Source of the DNA: Pseudoprevotella muciniphila
GTDB lineage: Bacteria; Bacteroidota; Bacteroidia; Bacteroidales; Bacteroidaceae
Reading direction: 5' to 3'
Length of the DNA stretch: 64,000 bases
Assembly: GCF_003265305.2 (NCBI RefSeq)
Contig: NZ_CP033459.1
Coordinates: forward strand, 744,001 to 808,000
The notes below the pieces were generated by a model. The model was given only the letters and a program-made list of their open reading frames with translations, searched no databases and was not told the origin of the DNA. Positions 1-8,116 of this stretch are shown here, one piece after another (position 1 is the stretch's first letter; each line of letters begins with the position of its first letter). The position numbers and the translations under genes were made by a program.

Positions 1-1027
1 ACCAGTTCGCTACCACATCAAAGAAGGGGAAGCGCTGCTTGAGCATGGAGAAGGAACTCATATATACGTCGGCACCTTTCTGCTGCCATTCTATGATGCT
101 TTTTATTTTCTTGCCGAGTTCCTTGTTGTTAGCATCATTTTCCCATTCGGGGTTCAGTCCGAGGTCGGTCATTTCCGCATTGAACTGCTCAATGTCGATA
201 TTGCCATTTTCGGAATACTTTCGGGCATTCTTCATCATCTCGGGCAAGATGTCCTCTTGCAGGCTCTTTGCTATGTTTTTGGTTTCGAGACTCAGGAGGA
301 GTTGCAGTTGCAGCGCGAGGACATCGTTTCTGGCACCCTGACGGTCGAGGAACAATGACCACTGTGCTGCGAGTTCGGGATAGAGCATTGCCTGCTCTTC
401 ATGCTCGATGAACACCATAACGAATCCCACGAGTGCCCTTGCCCGGATTTGCACATCAGCATGTTCGCAAAGGTTCAGCATGATTTTCATCTTTGCCACA
501 TCGAAACACGACAGTGCAGACATCATCATCGCACTGATTATCAAGCATTTTGCTGTCCGCCCAACCTCTTTGCTTTCAAGTGCATCCGCCACTATGCGTT
601 CCTGCTCTGTCGTGAGTTGAGCCGACGTCCATATCAAGTCGAAAATGTTTCGGTAAGACGTGGCAGGGTCGGTTATGTCGCTGAAAGTGATTGTTCTGGA
701 GAGGTTGTCGAGTGTGCGCCTTGCTGCTGCCTGAGCATTGTCGGCATACTGGAAATAGTTTTTGAAATATGTGGCGTTTCTTATTTCGTAGGCTTTTCTG
801 TAGAACGACTTGTACATCTGCTCGCGCTGCGGGTCTTCTATGCCCTGCCTCATGTATTCGAGCATCATGGCATACGCCTGCCTGAGGTCTTTCAGTTTCT
901 GCGAGTTGTCCCAGTCGGCAGCGAGTGCCACCAGTCCGTCTAGGGCATCAAGGGCTTTGAGAAGCCGGTTGCTTTCGAGGCACTGCGTGGCATCGTCGTA
1001 GAGAACTTGAAAAGTGTTTTGGTCCAT
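1..1027 (-). CDS. Helical-repeat (TPR/HEAT-like) protein of unknown function, N-terminal part
   Basis: The frame is open from an ATG at 1027 to the left edge with no stop, so the C-terminus lies outside the window. About 342 residues are visible and begin MDQNTFQVLYDDA. The sequence is soluble and almost entirely helical, rich in Leu, Ala and Glu, with pairs of helices of about 35 residues (for example around residues 20-50). There is no signal peptide, membrane segment or recognisable catalytic motif. It resembles the large cytoplasmic tetratricopeptide/HEAT-like scaffold proteins of Prevotella, but I cannot name a family. A good Bacteroidetes-type promoter lies 25 bases upstream of the ATG, which supports this start. 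The role is unknown; a protein-binding scaffold is only an inference from the helical repeats. Confidence 0.75.
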   Translation of the reverse strand, partial: MDQNTFQVLYDDATQCLESNRLLKALDALDGLVALAADWDNSQKLKDLRQAYAMMLEYMRQGIEDPQREQMYKSFYRKAYEIRNATYFKNYFQYADNAQAAARRTLDNLSRTITFSDITDPATSYRNIFDLIWTSAQLTTEQERIVADALESKEVGRTAKCLIISAMMMSALSCFDVAKMKIMLNLCEHADVQIRARALVGFVMVFIEHEEQAMLYPELAAQWSLFLDRQGARNDVLALQLQLLLSLETKNIAKSLQEDILPEMMKNARKYSENGNIDIEQFNAEMTDLGLNPEWENDANNKELGKKIKSIIEWQQKGADVYMSSFSMLKQRFPFFDVVANW

Positions 1028-1051
1028 ATATTGTCAAGTATATTGAGTGTT

Positions 1052-1082
1052 CAAATTTAGCAATAATATATGGTATTACAAA
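1052..1082 (-). promoter_or_regulatory. Bacteroidetes-type promoter for the partial repeat-protein gene
   Basis: On the minus strand TTTG (1082-1079) is followed after exactly 19 bases by TAAATTTG (1059-1052). This matches the Bacteroides primary sigma consensus TTTG-N19-21-TAnnTTTG. The ATG follows about 25 bases after the -7 box, giving a short leader. Confidence 0.65.
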
Positions 1083-1200
1083 AAGTGCGCCAAAAGAGAT
1101 TTTGAAAGACTGACATTCAATAAAGCATCGCCGGAAGCGATACCTACTGAGAAATGCGGACTCAAACATTTAGTTTGGAAAAAGTTGTGTTTTTGACCTT

Positions 1201-1300
1201 ACTTTTGGATAAAAACGCCTGTTTTTTGCCCCTACTTTTGGTTTTGGGTTTACTTTTGGATATTTTTCATGTATTTTTGCCCCAACTTTTGGATATTTTT
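1201..1300. repeat. Short AT-rich spaced repeat (core acttttggat)
   Basis: The core acttttgg(at) occurs at about 1201, 1233, 1252 and 1284, with a weaker copy (tagtttggaa) at 1171. Spacings are 30, 32, 19 and 32 bases, and the intervals carry runs of T or A. It lies 170-270 bases upstream of the partial gene that starts at 1027. The rest of the 1028-1450 gap has no supported gene. The architecture resembles the 33-base array at 32891-33033 and a two-unit array at 26342. Confidence 0.5.
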
Positions 1301-1342
1301 TACAACTTTGCTTCAGAAAAGGAAAATAAGAATAGTATTATA

Positions 1343-1419
1343 TTTTGGCGTTTTGTCTGTCAATCACTCTTACAATAGCACGCTACGCCTTTGAGTGCGT
1401 GACAGACAAAACGCCAAAA
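1343..1419 (-). repeat. 20-bp perfect inverted repeat downstream of the 1451 lipoprotein gene
   Basis: Arms at 1343-1362 and 1400-1419 (ttttggcgttttgtctgtca and its complement) pair perfectly over 20 bases around a 37-base loop. The element begins about 30 bases after the stop of the minus-strand lipoprotein gene and is followed on that strand by AT-rich sequence, so it may act as a terminator. A related but decayed copy sits after dnaN at about 57342-57413. It shares agacaaaacgccaaaa, a tatac-gt block, and a following taatgaccgattgg-like block, so this is an interspersed element rather than a one-off terminator. Confidence 0.6.
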
Positions 1420-1450
1420 CTTATACAGTAAACCTAATGACCAATTTGGC

Positions 1451-2269
1451 TTAATATAGATTGAAACTAACTTTCACTCCGTTCCATATTCTGGCTGTGC
1501 CGCTGTATGAACCTCCTGTATAGCGTCCCCGGTAGGTAGCTATGCGCTTGCCATTATAGTAGGACTGCACGACGAGATTGCCGGCACTGTCGTTAGAGAC
1601 AAGCCTTAATTGCATATACTGATAACGACCGTCAGCAGTAAAACTAACGGAACCGCTGCGCCCGTTCATCTGCATCGATGCGTCGTAGGCATCGCCTATA
1701 ACTCCTGATAAACTGAAATACACAGGAATTACTTCTTTTTGAGGTTTTGGTGTTTCTTCTGTTGTTGCGGCACCCTCTGCAACCTCACTTGCGTTCACTT
1801 CTTCGAGTCTTATGCTTCGCACGTCGCCTAATATATCTTCCCAGAAATCTACATCAGCCGTTGTGCTACTAAACATAAACTCCTCAACAGCCCCTTGTGC
1901 GCACTCGCTAATCCATTTTTCAAAGCGCTGACGCTCCTCTAAATCCATTGTAAGCGACAAGTCGAGTTTTTTTCCTTCTTCGCCCATCAGCGCAACCTTT
2001 ACGGGCGATGTCATTTGGGGATTCTTCATCTCACTTTTGTTGGCTTGAAGCAGTATTTTCATCTGAATCAAGCCTTTATCTTCATCACTGCTACTGACAC
2101 AGGAAATATTGTATTTTCCTTTGGGTACAGCGATAAGTTTGGGCGTATTGCCTGTTACTGTAATATCTTCGGATGAGAGCACGTCTATTTCCGCTTCTTT
2201 TTTCCCTCCACATGCGGCTACAAGAAAACAGAGTGCCGCAGCTGCTATTATTTGAAATGGTTTCAGCAT
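1451..2269 (-). CDS. Lipoprotein of unknown function
   Basis: This 272-residue protein has a type II signal peptide with the lipobox LVAAC at residues 16-20, so Cys20 would be lipidated. An acidic linker follows, then a long domain of beta-strand character. The C-terminal third (about 180-272) resembles a small beta-barrel with alternating SVSFTADGRYQY-like strands ending in aromatic residues. I do not recognise the family. It is probably anchored to the outer membrane or periplasmic face. The gene stands alone: the next gene downstream is 420 bases away and a strong inverted repeat follows its stop. A TAnnTTTG-like box (TACTTTTG) lies about 80 bases upstream of the ATG. Confidence 0.75.
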   Translation of the reverse strand: MLKPFQIIAAAALCFLVAACGGKKEAEIDVLSSEDITVTGNTPKLIAVPKGKYNISCVSSSDEDKGLIQMKILLQANKSEMKNPQMTSPVKVALMGEEGKKLDLSLTMDLEERQRFEKWISECAQGAVEEFMFSSTTADVDFWEDILGDVRSIRLEEVNASEVAEGAATTEETPKPQKEVIPVYFSLSGVIGDAYDASMQMNGRSGSVSFTADGRYQYMQLRLVSNDSAGNLVVQSYYNGKRIATYRGRYTGGSYSGTARIWNGVKVSFNLY

Positions 2270-2401
2270 GTTGTAATAGTATTATGGAAAGTTATTCAGA
2301 CATTGTTTGTGGTAAACCACAGATTTTGTCTGTAAAGTTAGGTTTTTCTTGACAAAAGTATATAAAAACAAGAGATTTAATGTATGTTAAGTTATTCTAT
2401 C

Positions 2402-2668
2402 TTAAAAACGCCTTCTATTATCCGTCCCGCCAAAAAGGAAACCTATTACAGAAATAATACTGAATATCCAATAAAAAATATTGTAAGCCGTCGTATATAT
2501 TTCTGCTTTATAAAGAGCATCAGTAAACCAACTTCTAATAAGATTAATTACAAAGAACAATCCGTGCCAAATGCCAGAATACCAAGTATACTCTGTATCT
2601 GGGTCTATATTGCAGAACAACCAGCCCAATAAACAATACAAAAGTATAGTTATTATTATTCGTAACAT
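2402..2668 (-). CDS. Small membrane protein of unknown function
   Basis: The 88-residue product has a hydrophobic N-terminal helix (about residues 4-20), a polar stretch with DPDTEYTWYSGIWHG, and two further hydrophobic segments (about 32-46 and 63-80). It is the last gene of a three-gene minus-strand cluster (3638 to 2402) of small membrane proteins. All three are visibly more AT-rich than the genes around them. It recalls an uncharacterised small Bacteroidales membrane family, but no function can be assigned from the sequence. Foreign origin of the cluster is an inference from base composition only. Confidence 0.6.
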   Translation of the reverse strand: MLRIIITILLYCLLGWLFCNIDPDTEYTWYSGIWHGLFFVINLIRSWFTDALYKAEIYTTAYNIFYWIFSIISVIGFLFGGTDNRRRF

Positions 2669-2730
2669 GTTTTTTAATATTATAAGTGTTTCAATTATTA
2701 TCGTAAAAATTTCACTTTTAGTAAAATCAA

Positions 2731-3321
2731 TTATTTCCTAAAATATTTGTTTGATTCGTATTCTAATTCAGAATCTTCTGCCCATTCTTCACACCAATCA
2801 CAGAAAGAATAGGTCTCATCTATTTGAAAACCTTGTTTCCTTATCAAGTTACCTGTTTCATCTGCAATTTCACAATCATTATCAAAATCCAAATGATATA
2901 CTTTTGCAGATTCGTCAACTAGGAAAGAATTGCATTGAAAATCATAGTGTTTTCTATAAAGATTGCTTACATAAATAGCACAAATTCCTAACACGATGAG
3001 TATTATACCCCATGCAATAGTAAAGTTATAAGTCTTTGGTTTTGAAGATGATTTCTTTTCCCAAGCATACGTATTATTATCTTCAACTTCCACTTCTTTA
3101 TCTAATAATATTATGATAGCCCCTATATATAAAGCAAATAATATAGAATTACCTATAAACAGATGCAACAAACTTCTAATAAATTCCCAGTAAAAGAGCA
3201 AAGAAAAAACAAACACAATCGTTATGACACAAGAGCCTATTACTACAATAATTTTTGAAAAGCTTTTGAAATCATCATACAGTTCTCCGCCTATGATTTT
3301 TGATAGGAAAGATTGTTTCAT
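2731..3321 (-). CDS. Membrane protein of unknown function
   Basis: This 196-residue protein has three hydrophobic segments: roughly residues 24-48, 52-74 and 96-122. An acidic C-terminal domain of about 70 residues follows and contains a CDWC pair near the end. Its ATG overlaps the stop of the upstream gene (ATGA at 3321-3318), so the two are almost certainly co-translated. The composition is AT-rich like the flanking small membrane genes. The CxxC pair could bind metal or form a disulfide. No family was recognised. Confidence 0.6.
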   Translation of the reverse strand: MKQSFLSKIIGGELYDDFKSFSKIIVVIGSCVITIVFVFSLLFYWEFIRSLLHLFIGNSILFALYIGAIIILLDKEVEVEDNNTYAWEKKSSSKPKTYNFTIAWGIILIVLGICAIYVSNLYRKHYDFQCNSFLVDESAKVYHLDFDNDCEIADETGNLIRKQGFQIDETYSFCDWCEEWAEDSELEYESNKYFRK

Positions 3322-3638
3322 TGATTGATTTTTCTCTTTAAATTACCTTTTATTAAGTAAGCTCCAGCAATTGCCATTAACCCTAAATATAAGGGCATAT
3401 TTGAGGATTTATATACTGCTGAATAATATTCATATACAACTACTGTATCTATATCCCCATACCAAAATAAAGAAGGATCTACATTCATTTCGTTAAAGAT
3501 AAAGCAAATTACCCCATATATCGGCGGAATCAAAAAAAGAATCCCTATTTTTGCTTCCCAATTCAAGTGATATAAGTCTTTTGCTAATCTAACAATCTTA
3601 TTTTTACAACGAATAAATAAATTATTTTTATTCTTCAT
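3318..3638 (-). CDS. Small membrane protein of unknown function
   Basis: The 106-residue product has a basic N-terminus, a hydrophobic segment at about residues 30-48, and a second near the C-terminus (about 82-95), followed by a short basic tail. It is the first gene of the AT-rich three-gene cluster and ends in an ATGA overlap with the next gene. The two-helix layout and the translational coupling suggest that the products act together in the inner membrane. The function is unknown, and transfer is suspected only from base composition. Confidence 0.6.
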   Translation of the reverse strand: MKNKNNLFIRCKNKIVRLAKDLYHLNWEAKIGILFLIPPIYGVICFIFNEMNVDPSLFWYGDIDTVVVYEYYSAVYKSSNMPLYLGLMAIAGAYLIKGNLKRKINQ

Positions 3639-3712
3639 TATACTATCAATTTAGGATTTTATATTCCGTACTTTCTTTACTCTTAAGTAAACTATTATAG
3701 CCGATATCTATT

Positions 3713-4669
3713 TCACTGCTTAAGAAACCGCTCATCGCATGTTTCGTAGAGTCCGAAGGTGCGCTTTATGGCATTTATTTCGTAGAGCATGTTGCTGACA
3801 TCGGTGAATGTAGGGTCGATGGGCAGGCGGGCGTGTTCGTACTTTGGGAGGACAACTTTCGGAAGAGCCTTCGCTGGTACGTTGTAATGCTTTATGAGCA
3901 GTGAGTCGCAGGCTTTGCGACCTTTTCTGTTGATGATGTCTGCGGCGCGGTTGTAGCCCTTGACGAAGAGTTCCACCTGTTTTGCTTTCCTCTTGTCTGT
4001 CAGGGCAGTCTTTTTGAAGGCTATGCAACCGAGGTTATTATCCGCTCCCTCGTATGCCATGAGCACCTTGTGTCCTTTCTCCGTTGCACGCGCGAGGAAG
4101 GGCTGCGGCAGGACTGCTGTCTCCACCTGATTATTATTAAGCATATTCAGCCGTACTTCGAGGCTGTTGACCTGCACTCTCAGGGCATCGTCGTATTTCA
4201 TATTGTTTTGCTTGAGTGCCTGTGCTGCGAGGAAATCGGAGGCGGAATATCTGGATATAGACACTATCCGGTCCGTGAGTTGGTCCACCTTTGTGAAGCG
4301 CTGGTTCTTGTTTGCCACGAGCGCCCATTTCCCGTTTGTTGCCATGACTACTGTCCACTCCTTGCCCTTGCTCTTGTTGTACTGCACGCGTGCCACATCG
4401 GTGAAGATGCCGTCTGTGGTCTTTACGTCCATCTGTGCGTCAAGGTCGAAGAGTGAGAGTTTGTCGGTGATTGACAGTTCGAGCCCCAGCGAGTCGTAGA
4501 TGCCTGTCTGCTCTGCATAATACACCGGCAGACAGTCGATTACGGGCATCAGCGCGACATTCAGCGCTTTGGGATTGGTTTTCTTTTCGGGCGCCGAGGT
4601 TTTCGTCTCTTCGGAGTTGCAGGCAGCCAAAGTGAGTGCAAGCGATAAAAACAGCAGTATTTTTTTCAT
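3713..4669 (-). CDS. ABC transporter substrate-binding lipoprotein (NMT1/THI5-like)
   Basis: The frame can be extended to 4714, but I choose the ATG at 4669 because it starts a proper lipoprotein signal: MKKILLFLSLALTLAAC, with Cys17 as lipidation site. The 318-residue product has the two-lobed periplasmic-binding layout of the NitT/TauT/NMT1 group: an early LNVALMPVIDCLPVYYAEQTG segment (about 35-55) and a second lobe with conserved ALKQN and VETAVLPQPF segments. It should capture a small organic ligand and hand it to an ABC importer. No permease or ATPase gene is adjacent, so the substrate cannot be inferred. It lies just downstream of pgk. Confidence 0.8.
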   Translation of the reverse strand: MKKILLFLSLALTLAACNSEETKTSAPEKKTNPKALNVALMPVIDCLPVYYAEQTGIYDSLGLELSITDKLSLFDLDAQMDVKTTDGIFTDVARVQYNKSKGKEWTVVMATNGKWALVANKNQRFTKVDQLTDRIVSISRYSASDFLAAQALKQNNMKYDDALRVQVNSLEVRLNMLNNNQVETAVLPQPFLARATEKGHKVLMAYEGADNNLGCIAFKKTALTDKRKAKQVELFVKGYNRAADIINRKGRKACDSLLIKHYNVPAKALPKVVLPKYEHARLPIDPTFTDVSNMLYEINAIKRTFGLYETCDERFLKQ

Positions 4670-4731
4670 TTTGAAACAAAAATTGAGAGCAAGGCTATTT
4701 TGCGATGCTCCCAATTATTATTGTACTTATA

Positions 4732-5979
4732 TTAGCCTTTTATTGCTGCAATACCAGGCAGTTCTTTTCCTTCGATGGCTTCGAGAAGTGCTCCACCGCC
4801 GGTAGAGATGTAACTTACCTTGTCTGCCATGCCGAACTTGTTGATACAAGCCACGGAGTCGCCACCACCAATGAGTGAGAATGCGCCGTTTTCTGTTGCT
4901 TCAGCAATGGCTTCAGCAATAGCCCTGCTACCTGCGGCGAAGTTGTCGAACTCAAACACACCTGCAGGACCATTCCAAAGGATAGTCTTTGCAGACTTGA
5001 TGACATCTGCAAATCTTTCGCGTGTTTCAGGTCCGGCATCGAGACCTTCCCAACCGTCGGGAATGTCTTTGGCGGGACATACTTGTGTGTTGCAGTCGTT
5101 CTTGAAGTCGTCGCCTGCCACGCAGTCCACGCCAAGCACGAGATTTACACCTTTTTCCTTAGCCTGCTTGATGATGTCAAGAGCGAGATCGAGTTTATCA
5201 TCTTCACAGATAGAGTTACCAATTTTGCCACCCAATGCTTTTGCAAAAGTGTAGGTCATACCGCCGCAGAGGATGAGGTTATCCACCTTACCGAGCAGGT
5301 TCTCAATGATACCAATCTTTGTAGAAACTTTCGAGCCTCCCATGATGGCTGTGAACGGACGCTGGATGTTTGAAAGCACATTGTCAACAGCATTCACTTC
5401 TTTCTCCATGAGATAGCCGTGCATCTTGTGGTCCTCGTCGAAATAGTCTGCCACTACGGCTGTTGAAGCATGGCTGCGGTGCGCTGTACCGAAAGCGTCC
5501 ATGATGTAGCAGTCAGCGTAAGAAGCGAGAGTTTTGGCAAACTCCTTCTGCCTTTCTTTCATTTCTTTCTTTGCCTCGTCAAATTCGGGGGTACCCTTTT
5601 CAACACCTACCGGCTTACCTTCCTCTTCCGGATAGAAGCGGAGGTTTTCGAGCAGGAGCACTTCGCCTGGTTTGAGCGCTGCAGCCTGGTCGGCAGCCTT
5701 TGCGCAGTCGGGAGCGAACTGTACGGGCACTCCGAGCGCCTCGCTCACTGCGTCAGTAATCTGGCTGAGAGAGAACTTGGGGTTCACTTTGCCTTTTGGC
5801 TTACCCATGTGCGACATGATGATGAGCGCACCACCGTCGGCAAGCACTTTCTTTAATGTGGGCAGTGCGCCGCGGATACGAGTATCGTCGGTAATTTTAC
5901 CATTTTCGTCGAGTGGCACATTGAAGTCCACGCGTACGATGACCTTCTGGTCTTTGAAATTACAAGTGTCGATTGTCAT
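4732..5979 (-). CDS. pgk: Phosphoglycerate kinase
   Basis: The enzyme transfers the phosphate of 1,3-bisphosphoglycerate to ADP in cytosolic glycolysis. The 415-residue length is normal for the family. Visible signatures are VDFNVPLD at residues 17-24, HMGKPKG at 57-63, [13 protein letters not shown] in the N-domain, the [13 protein letters not shown] substrate loop, and the C-terminal nucleotide site GGGDSVA followed by [10 protein letters not shown] TAnnTTTG box lies about 35-42 bases upstream of the ATG. The neighbours are nth upstream and a binding lipoprotein downstream. Confidence 0.97.
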   Translation of the reverse strand: MTIDTCNFKDQKVIVRVDFNVPLDENGKITDDTRIRGALPTLKKVLADGGALIIMSHMGKPKGKVNPKFSLSQITDAVSEALGVPVQFAPDCAKAADQAAALKPGEVLLLENLRFYPEEEGKPVGVEKGTPEFDEAKKEMKERQKEFAKTLASYADCYIMDAFGTAHRSHASTAVVADYFDEDHKMHGYLMEKEVNAVDNVLSNIQRPFTAIMGGSKVSTKIGIIENLLGKVDNLILCGGMTYTFAKALGGKIGNSICEDDKLDLALDIIKQAKEKGVNLVLGVDCVAGDDFKNDCNTQVCPAKDIPDGWEGLDAGPETRERFADVIKSAKTILWNGPAGVFEFDNFAAGSRAIAEAIAEATENGAFSLIGGGDSVACINKFGMADKVSYISTGGGALLEAIEGKELPGIAAIKG

Positions 5980-6013
5980 GTTATTATAATTTTAAGTTTG
6001 TTTGTTGCAGTGC

Positions 6014-6021
6014 CAAAATTA
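6014..6021 (-). promoter_or_regulatory. Likely -7 promoter box for pgk
   Basis: TAATTTTG on the minus strand matches the TAnnTTTG consensus and sits 35-42 bases before the pgk start. No convincing -33 TTTG lies at the expected 19-21 base distance, so this rests on the -7 box alone. Confidence 0.35.
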
Positions 6022-6061
6022 GCAAAAAGATTGCACATTATGCGGATAAATATGAAAAAAC

Positions 6062-6718
6062 TCACAGTTCTGCCGATGCATGGTTCTTCTCAAACCAGCG
6101 GCATGCCTCCTTGAGTTCGCATTTTGAACATTTTGGTTTTCTTGCCGTACAGGTGTAGCGTCCTTGCAGGAGAATCCAACTGTGCGCGAGCGATATTTTC
6201 CCTGACGGTATGTTTTTGAGCAGTTCTTTCTCTACGGCATAAGGCGTGGTGCATTTCTGCGGCACAAGTCCTATGCGCCGGCTCACTCTGAAGACGTGCG
6301 TATCTACAGCGAGTGCCTGCTTTCCGAAGGCGAAGGCAGAAACCACATTTGCCGTCTTCCTGCCCACTCCCGGCAACTGCGTGAGTTCTTCCATGGTTTG
6401 CGGCACTTCGCCTGCGAAGCGCTCAGTCAGTGCCTTACCTATGCCGACGAGGTACTTTGCCTTACTGTTTGGATAACTCACGGAGCGGATATACTCAAAG
6501 ATGACGTCGGGCTCGGCAAGTGCCATTGCCTCAGGTGTGGGATAGTCGCGAAAGAGGCTTGGCGTGACCATGTTGACGCGCTTGTCGGTGCATTGCGCTG
6601 ACAGCACTGTGGCAATGAGCAATTCGAAAGGACTCGTGTAGGAGAGTTCGGTGTCCATCACGCCGAACTTCTTTTCGAGTGTAGAGATGACAAAGTCGTA
6701 TCTTTCCTTTTTCCTCAT
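6062..6718 (-). CDS. nth: Endonuclease III (DNA glycosylase/AP lyase)
   Basis: This base-excision repair enzyme removes oxidised pyrimidines and nicks at the abasic site. The helix-hairpin-helix LPGVGRKTA is at residues 115-123 with the catalytic Lys121, and the catalytic Asp139 follows in AVDTHV. The [4Fe-4S] ligands are Cys190, Cys197, Cys200 and Cys206 with the expected 6-2-5 spacing. The 218-residue length is normal. It ends 82 bases before the pgk start and lies 34 bases downstream of riboflavin synthase, so it may share that transcript. Confidence 0.96.
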   Translation of the reverse strand: MRKKERYDFVISTLEKKFGVMDTELSYTSPFELLIATVLSAQCTDKRVNMVTPSLFRDYPTPEAMALAEPDVIFEYIRSVSYPNSKAKYLVGIGKALTERFAGEVPQTMEELTQLPGVGRKTANVVSAFAFGKQALAVDTHVFRVSRRIGLVPQKCTTPYAVEKELLKNIPSGKISLAHSWILLQGRYTCTARKPKCSKCELKEACRWFEKNHASAEL

Positions 6719-6752
6719 ACTCTTCGCATTGCTGCCTCTATCGCCTGCCCCG

Positions 6753-7358
6753 TCATTCTTCGAAATGTCGCAACCGAGCGATGTATTTGCCGAGTATGTC
6801 GAATTCTATGTTGACGATCGTACCGGGCTTGATATGCTTGAAGTTGGTATTTTCGAGCGTGTAGGGTATGATGTTCACCTGGAAGGAGTTGTCTGTCGGG
6901 TTGCACACCGTCAGACTTGTGCCGTTGACTGTTACGCTGCCTTTATCCACAGTGAAATAACCCCTTCGTGCCATTTCCTTGTCCGCTTCGTATTCGAATG
7001 TGAAAATGGCGCTGCCGTTAGCATCCTCCACTGCGGTGCACTTTGCCGTCTGGTCCACATGTCCCTGCACGATGTGCCCGTCGAGCCGTCCGTTCATCTG
7101 CATGGAGCGCTCCACGTTCACTTCGTCGCCCACCTTGAGCAATCCGAGGTTGGAGCGCAGGAGCGTTTCGCGCATGGCGGTGGTGGTGTATGTCTTGCCG
7201 TTGAGTTTCGTTATGGTGAGGCATACGCCGTTGTGCGCCACACTCTGGTCGATGTGGAGTTCTTCGGCGAAGGGACATTCGAGGGTGAAGTGTATGTTAT
7301 CCTGCTCTTTTTCTATTGCCACGACCTTAGCCATGGCTTCCACTATTCCTGAAAACAT
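6753..7358 (-). CDS. ribE: Riboflavin synthase, alpha subunit
   Basis: The enzyme makes riboflavin and a pyrimidine by-product from two 6,7-dimethyl-8-ribityllumazine molecules. I start it at the ATG at 7358 (MFSGIVEAM) because the family begins with MFTGIIE-like residues; an upstream in-frame start at 7376 only adds MIFLFN. The 201 residues form two homologous lumazine-binding barrels, marked by SVAHNGVCLTI in the first and SVTVNGTSLTV in the second. No other rib genes are adjacent and no FMN riboswitch was seen upstream. Confidence 0.94.
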   Translation of the reverse strand: MFSGIVEAMAKVVAIEKEQDNIHFTLECPFAEELHIDQSVAHNGVCLTITKLNGKTYTTTAMRETLLRSNLGLLKVGDEVNVERSMQMNGRLDGHIVQGHVDQTAKCTAVEDANGSAIFTFEYEADKEMARRGYFTVDKGSVTVNGTSLTVCNPTDNSFQVNIIPYTLENTNFKHIKPGTIVNIEFDILGKYIARLRHFEE

Positions 7359-7393
7359 ATTAAATAAAAAAATCAATCATTATAGGCTTTTGT

Positions 7394-8050
7394 TTACGGA
7401 GTATATGTTTTAATTTGATTAGCATCATGGTCATAGATTTTATTATTAAACCAACTACAATACTCAACATCATTCGAATTTGTAGCAAAATACATCGTAT
7501 CATATTCTTTACAAATATTACTAATTACAGATTTAATTTGCTCTTCTGACAATTTACTTTCTGTATACACTCTAACAGCGCCAGTTCCTTTGGTTTCGAG
7601 TTTGCAATCAATACCAGAGATCTTTCTTGTAAATGTTTGCAATTCTTCTTTCTTCATCGTGCCATGAAAGAATTGTTGCTCACCTGTTAGAACATCCTCT
7701 ATAGTAAGTTGCCCATACGACCAATTATTAATATCTTCCCAATCACCTCCTTTATACTGTATATATATTCTATATGCGTATTCTAAACCATAACTCTCAA
7801 ATTTCTGTATAACTTTAAAACGATTTTTAACCATAGTTTCTTCTCCTACATAATCAAAACCATCAAAGTCACAAGTTCCAATTTGCTCTTCTACGATTTT
7901 TTGAGCTATTATACTTGCTTTCCTTAATTTTTCATCATTATCAGATTCTTCGAAACTTTTTTCTTGGTAAGCACATGATGATATTAACAATAAAACTGCG
8001 TATAACAATATTGTTAAATGAATATTGATTTTATTTTCTAAAAAAACCAT
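7394..8050 (-). CDS. AT-rich lipoprotein of unknown function
   Basis: The 218-residue product has a hydrophobic signal at about residues 12-25 ending in LLISSC, so Cys26 is the likely lipidation site. The mature part is charged and mixed alpha/beta, with no motif I recognise. The base composition is clearly more AT-rich than ribE or glgB on either side, like the small membrane genes at 2402-3638, which suggests recent acquisition. It lies 35 bases upstream of ribE on the same strand. A role as an immunity or surface lipoprotein is possible but not shown. Confidence 0.65.
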   Translation of the reverse strand: MVFLENKINIHLTILLYAVLLLISSCAYQEKSFEESDNDEKLRKASIIAQKIVEEQIGTCDFDGFDYVGEETMVKNRFKVIQKFESYGLEYAYRIYIQYKGGDWEDINNWSYGQLTIEDVLTGEQQFFHGTMKKEELQTFTRKISGIDCKLETKGTGAVRVYTESKLSEEQIKSVISNICKEYDTMYFATNSNDVEYCSWFNNKIYDHDANQIKTYTP

Positions 8051-8116
8051 TTTCTTAAAGCATTTTAGAAGTTTATAGTAATTATATCATTGACAATTAA
8101 AAGACTTCTTTATAAT

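Noticed and set aside
1154-1378. Plus-strand reading frame of 74 residues
   Set aside because: It runs across the T-rich periodic repeat and one arm of the 1343-1419 hairpin, is low-complexity and has no homologous features.
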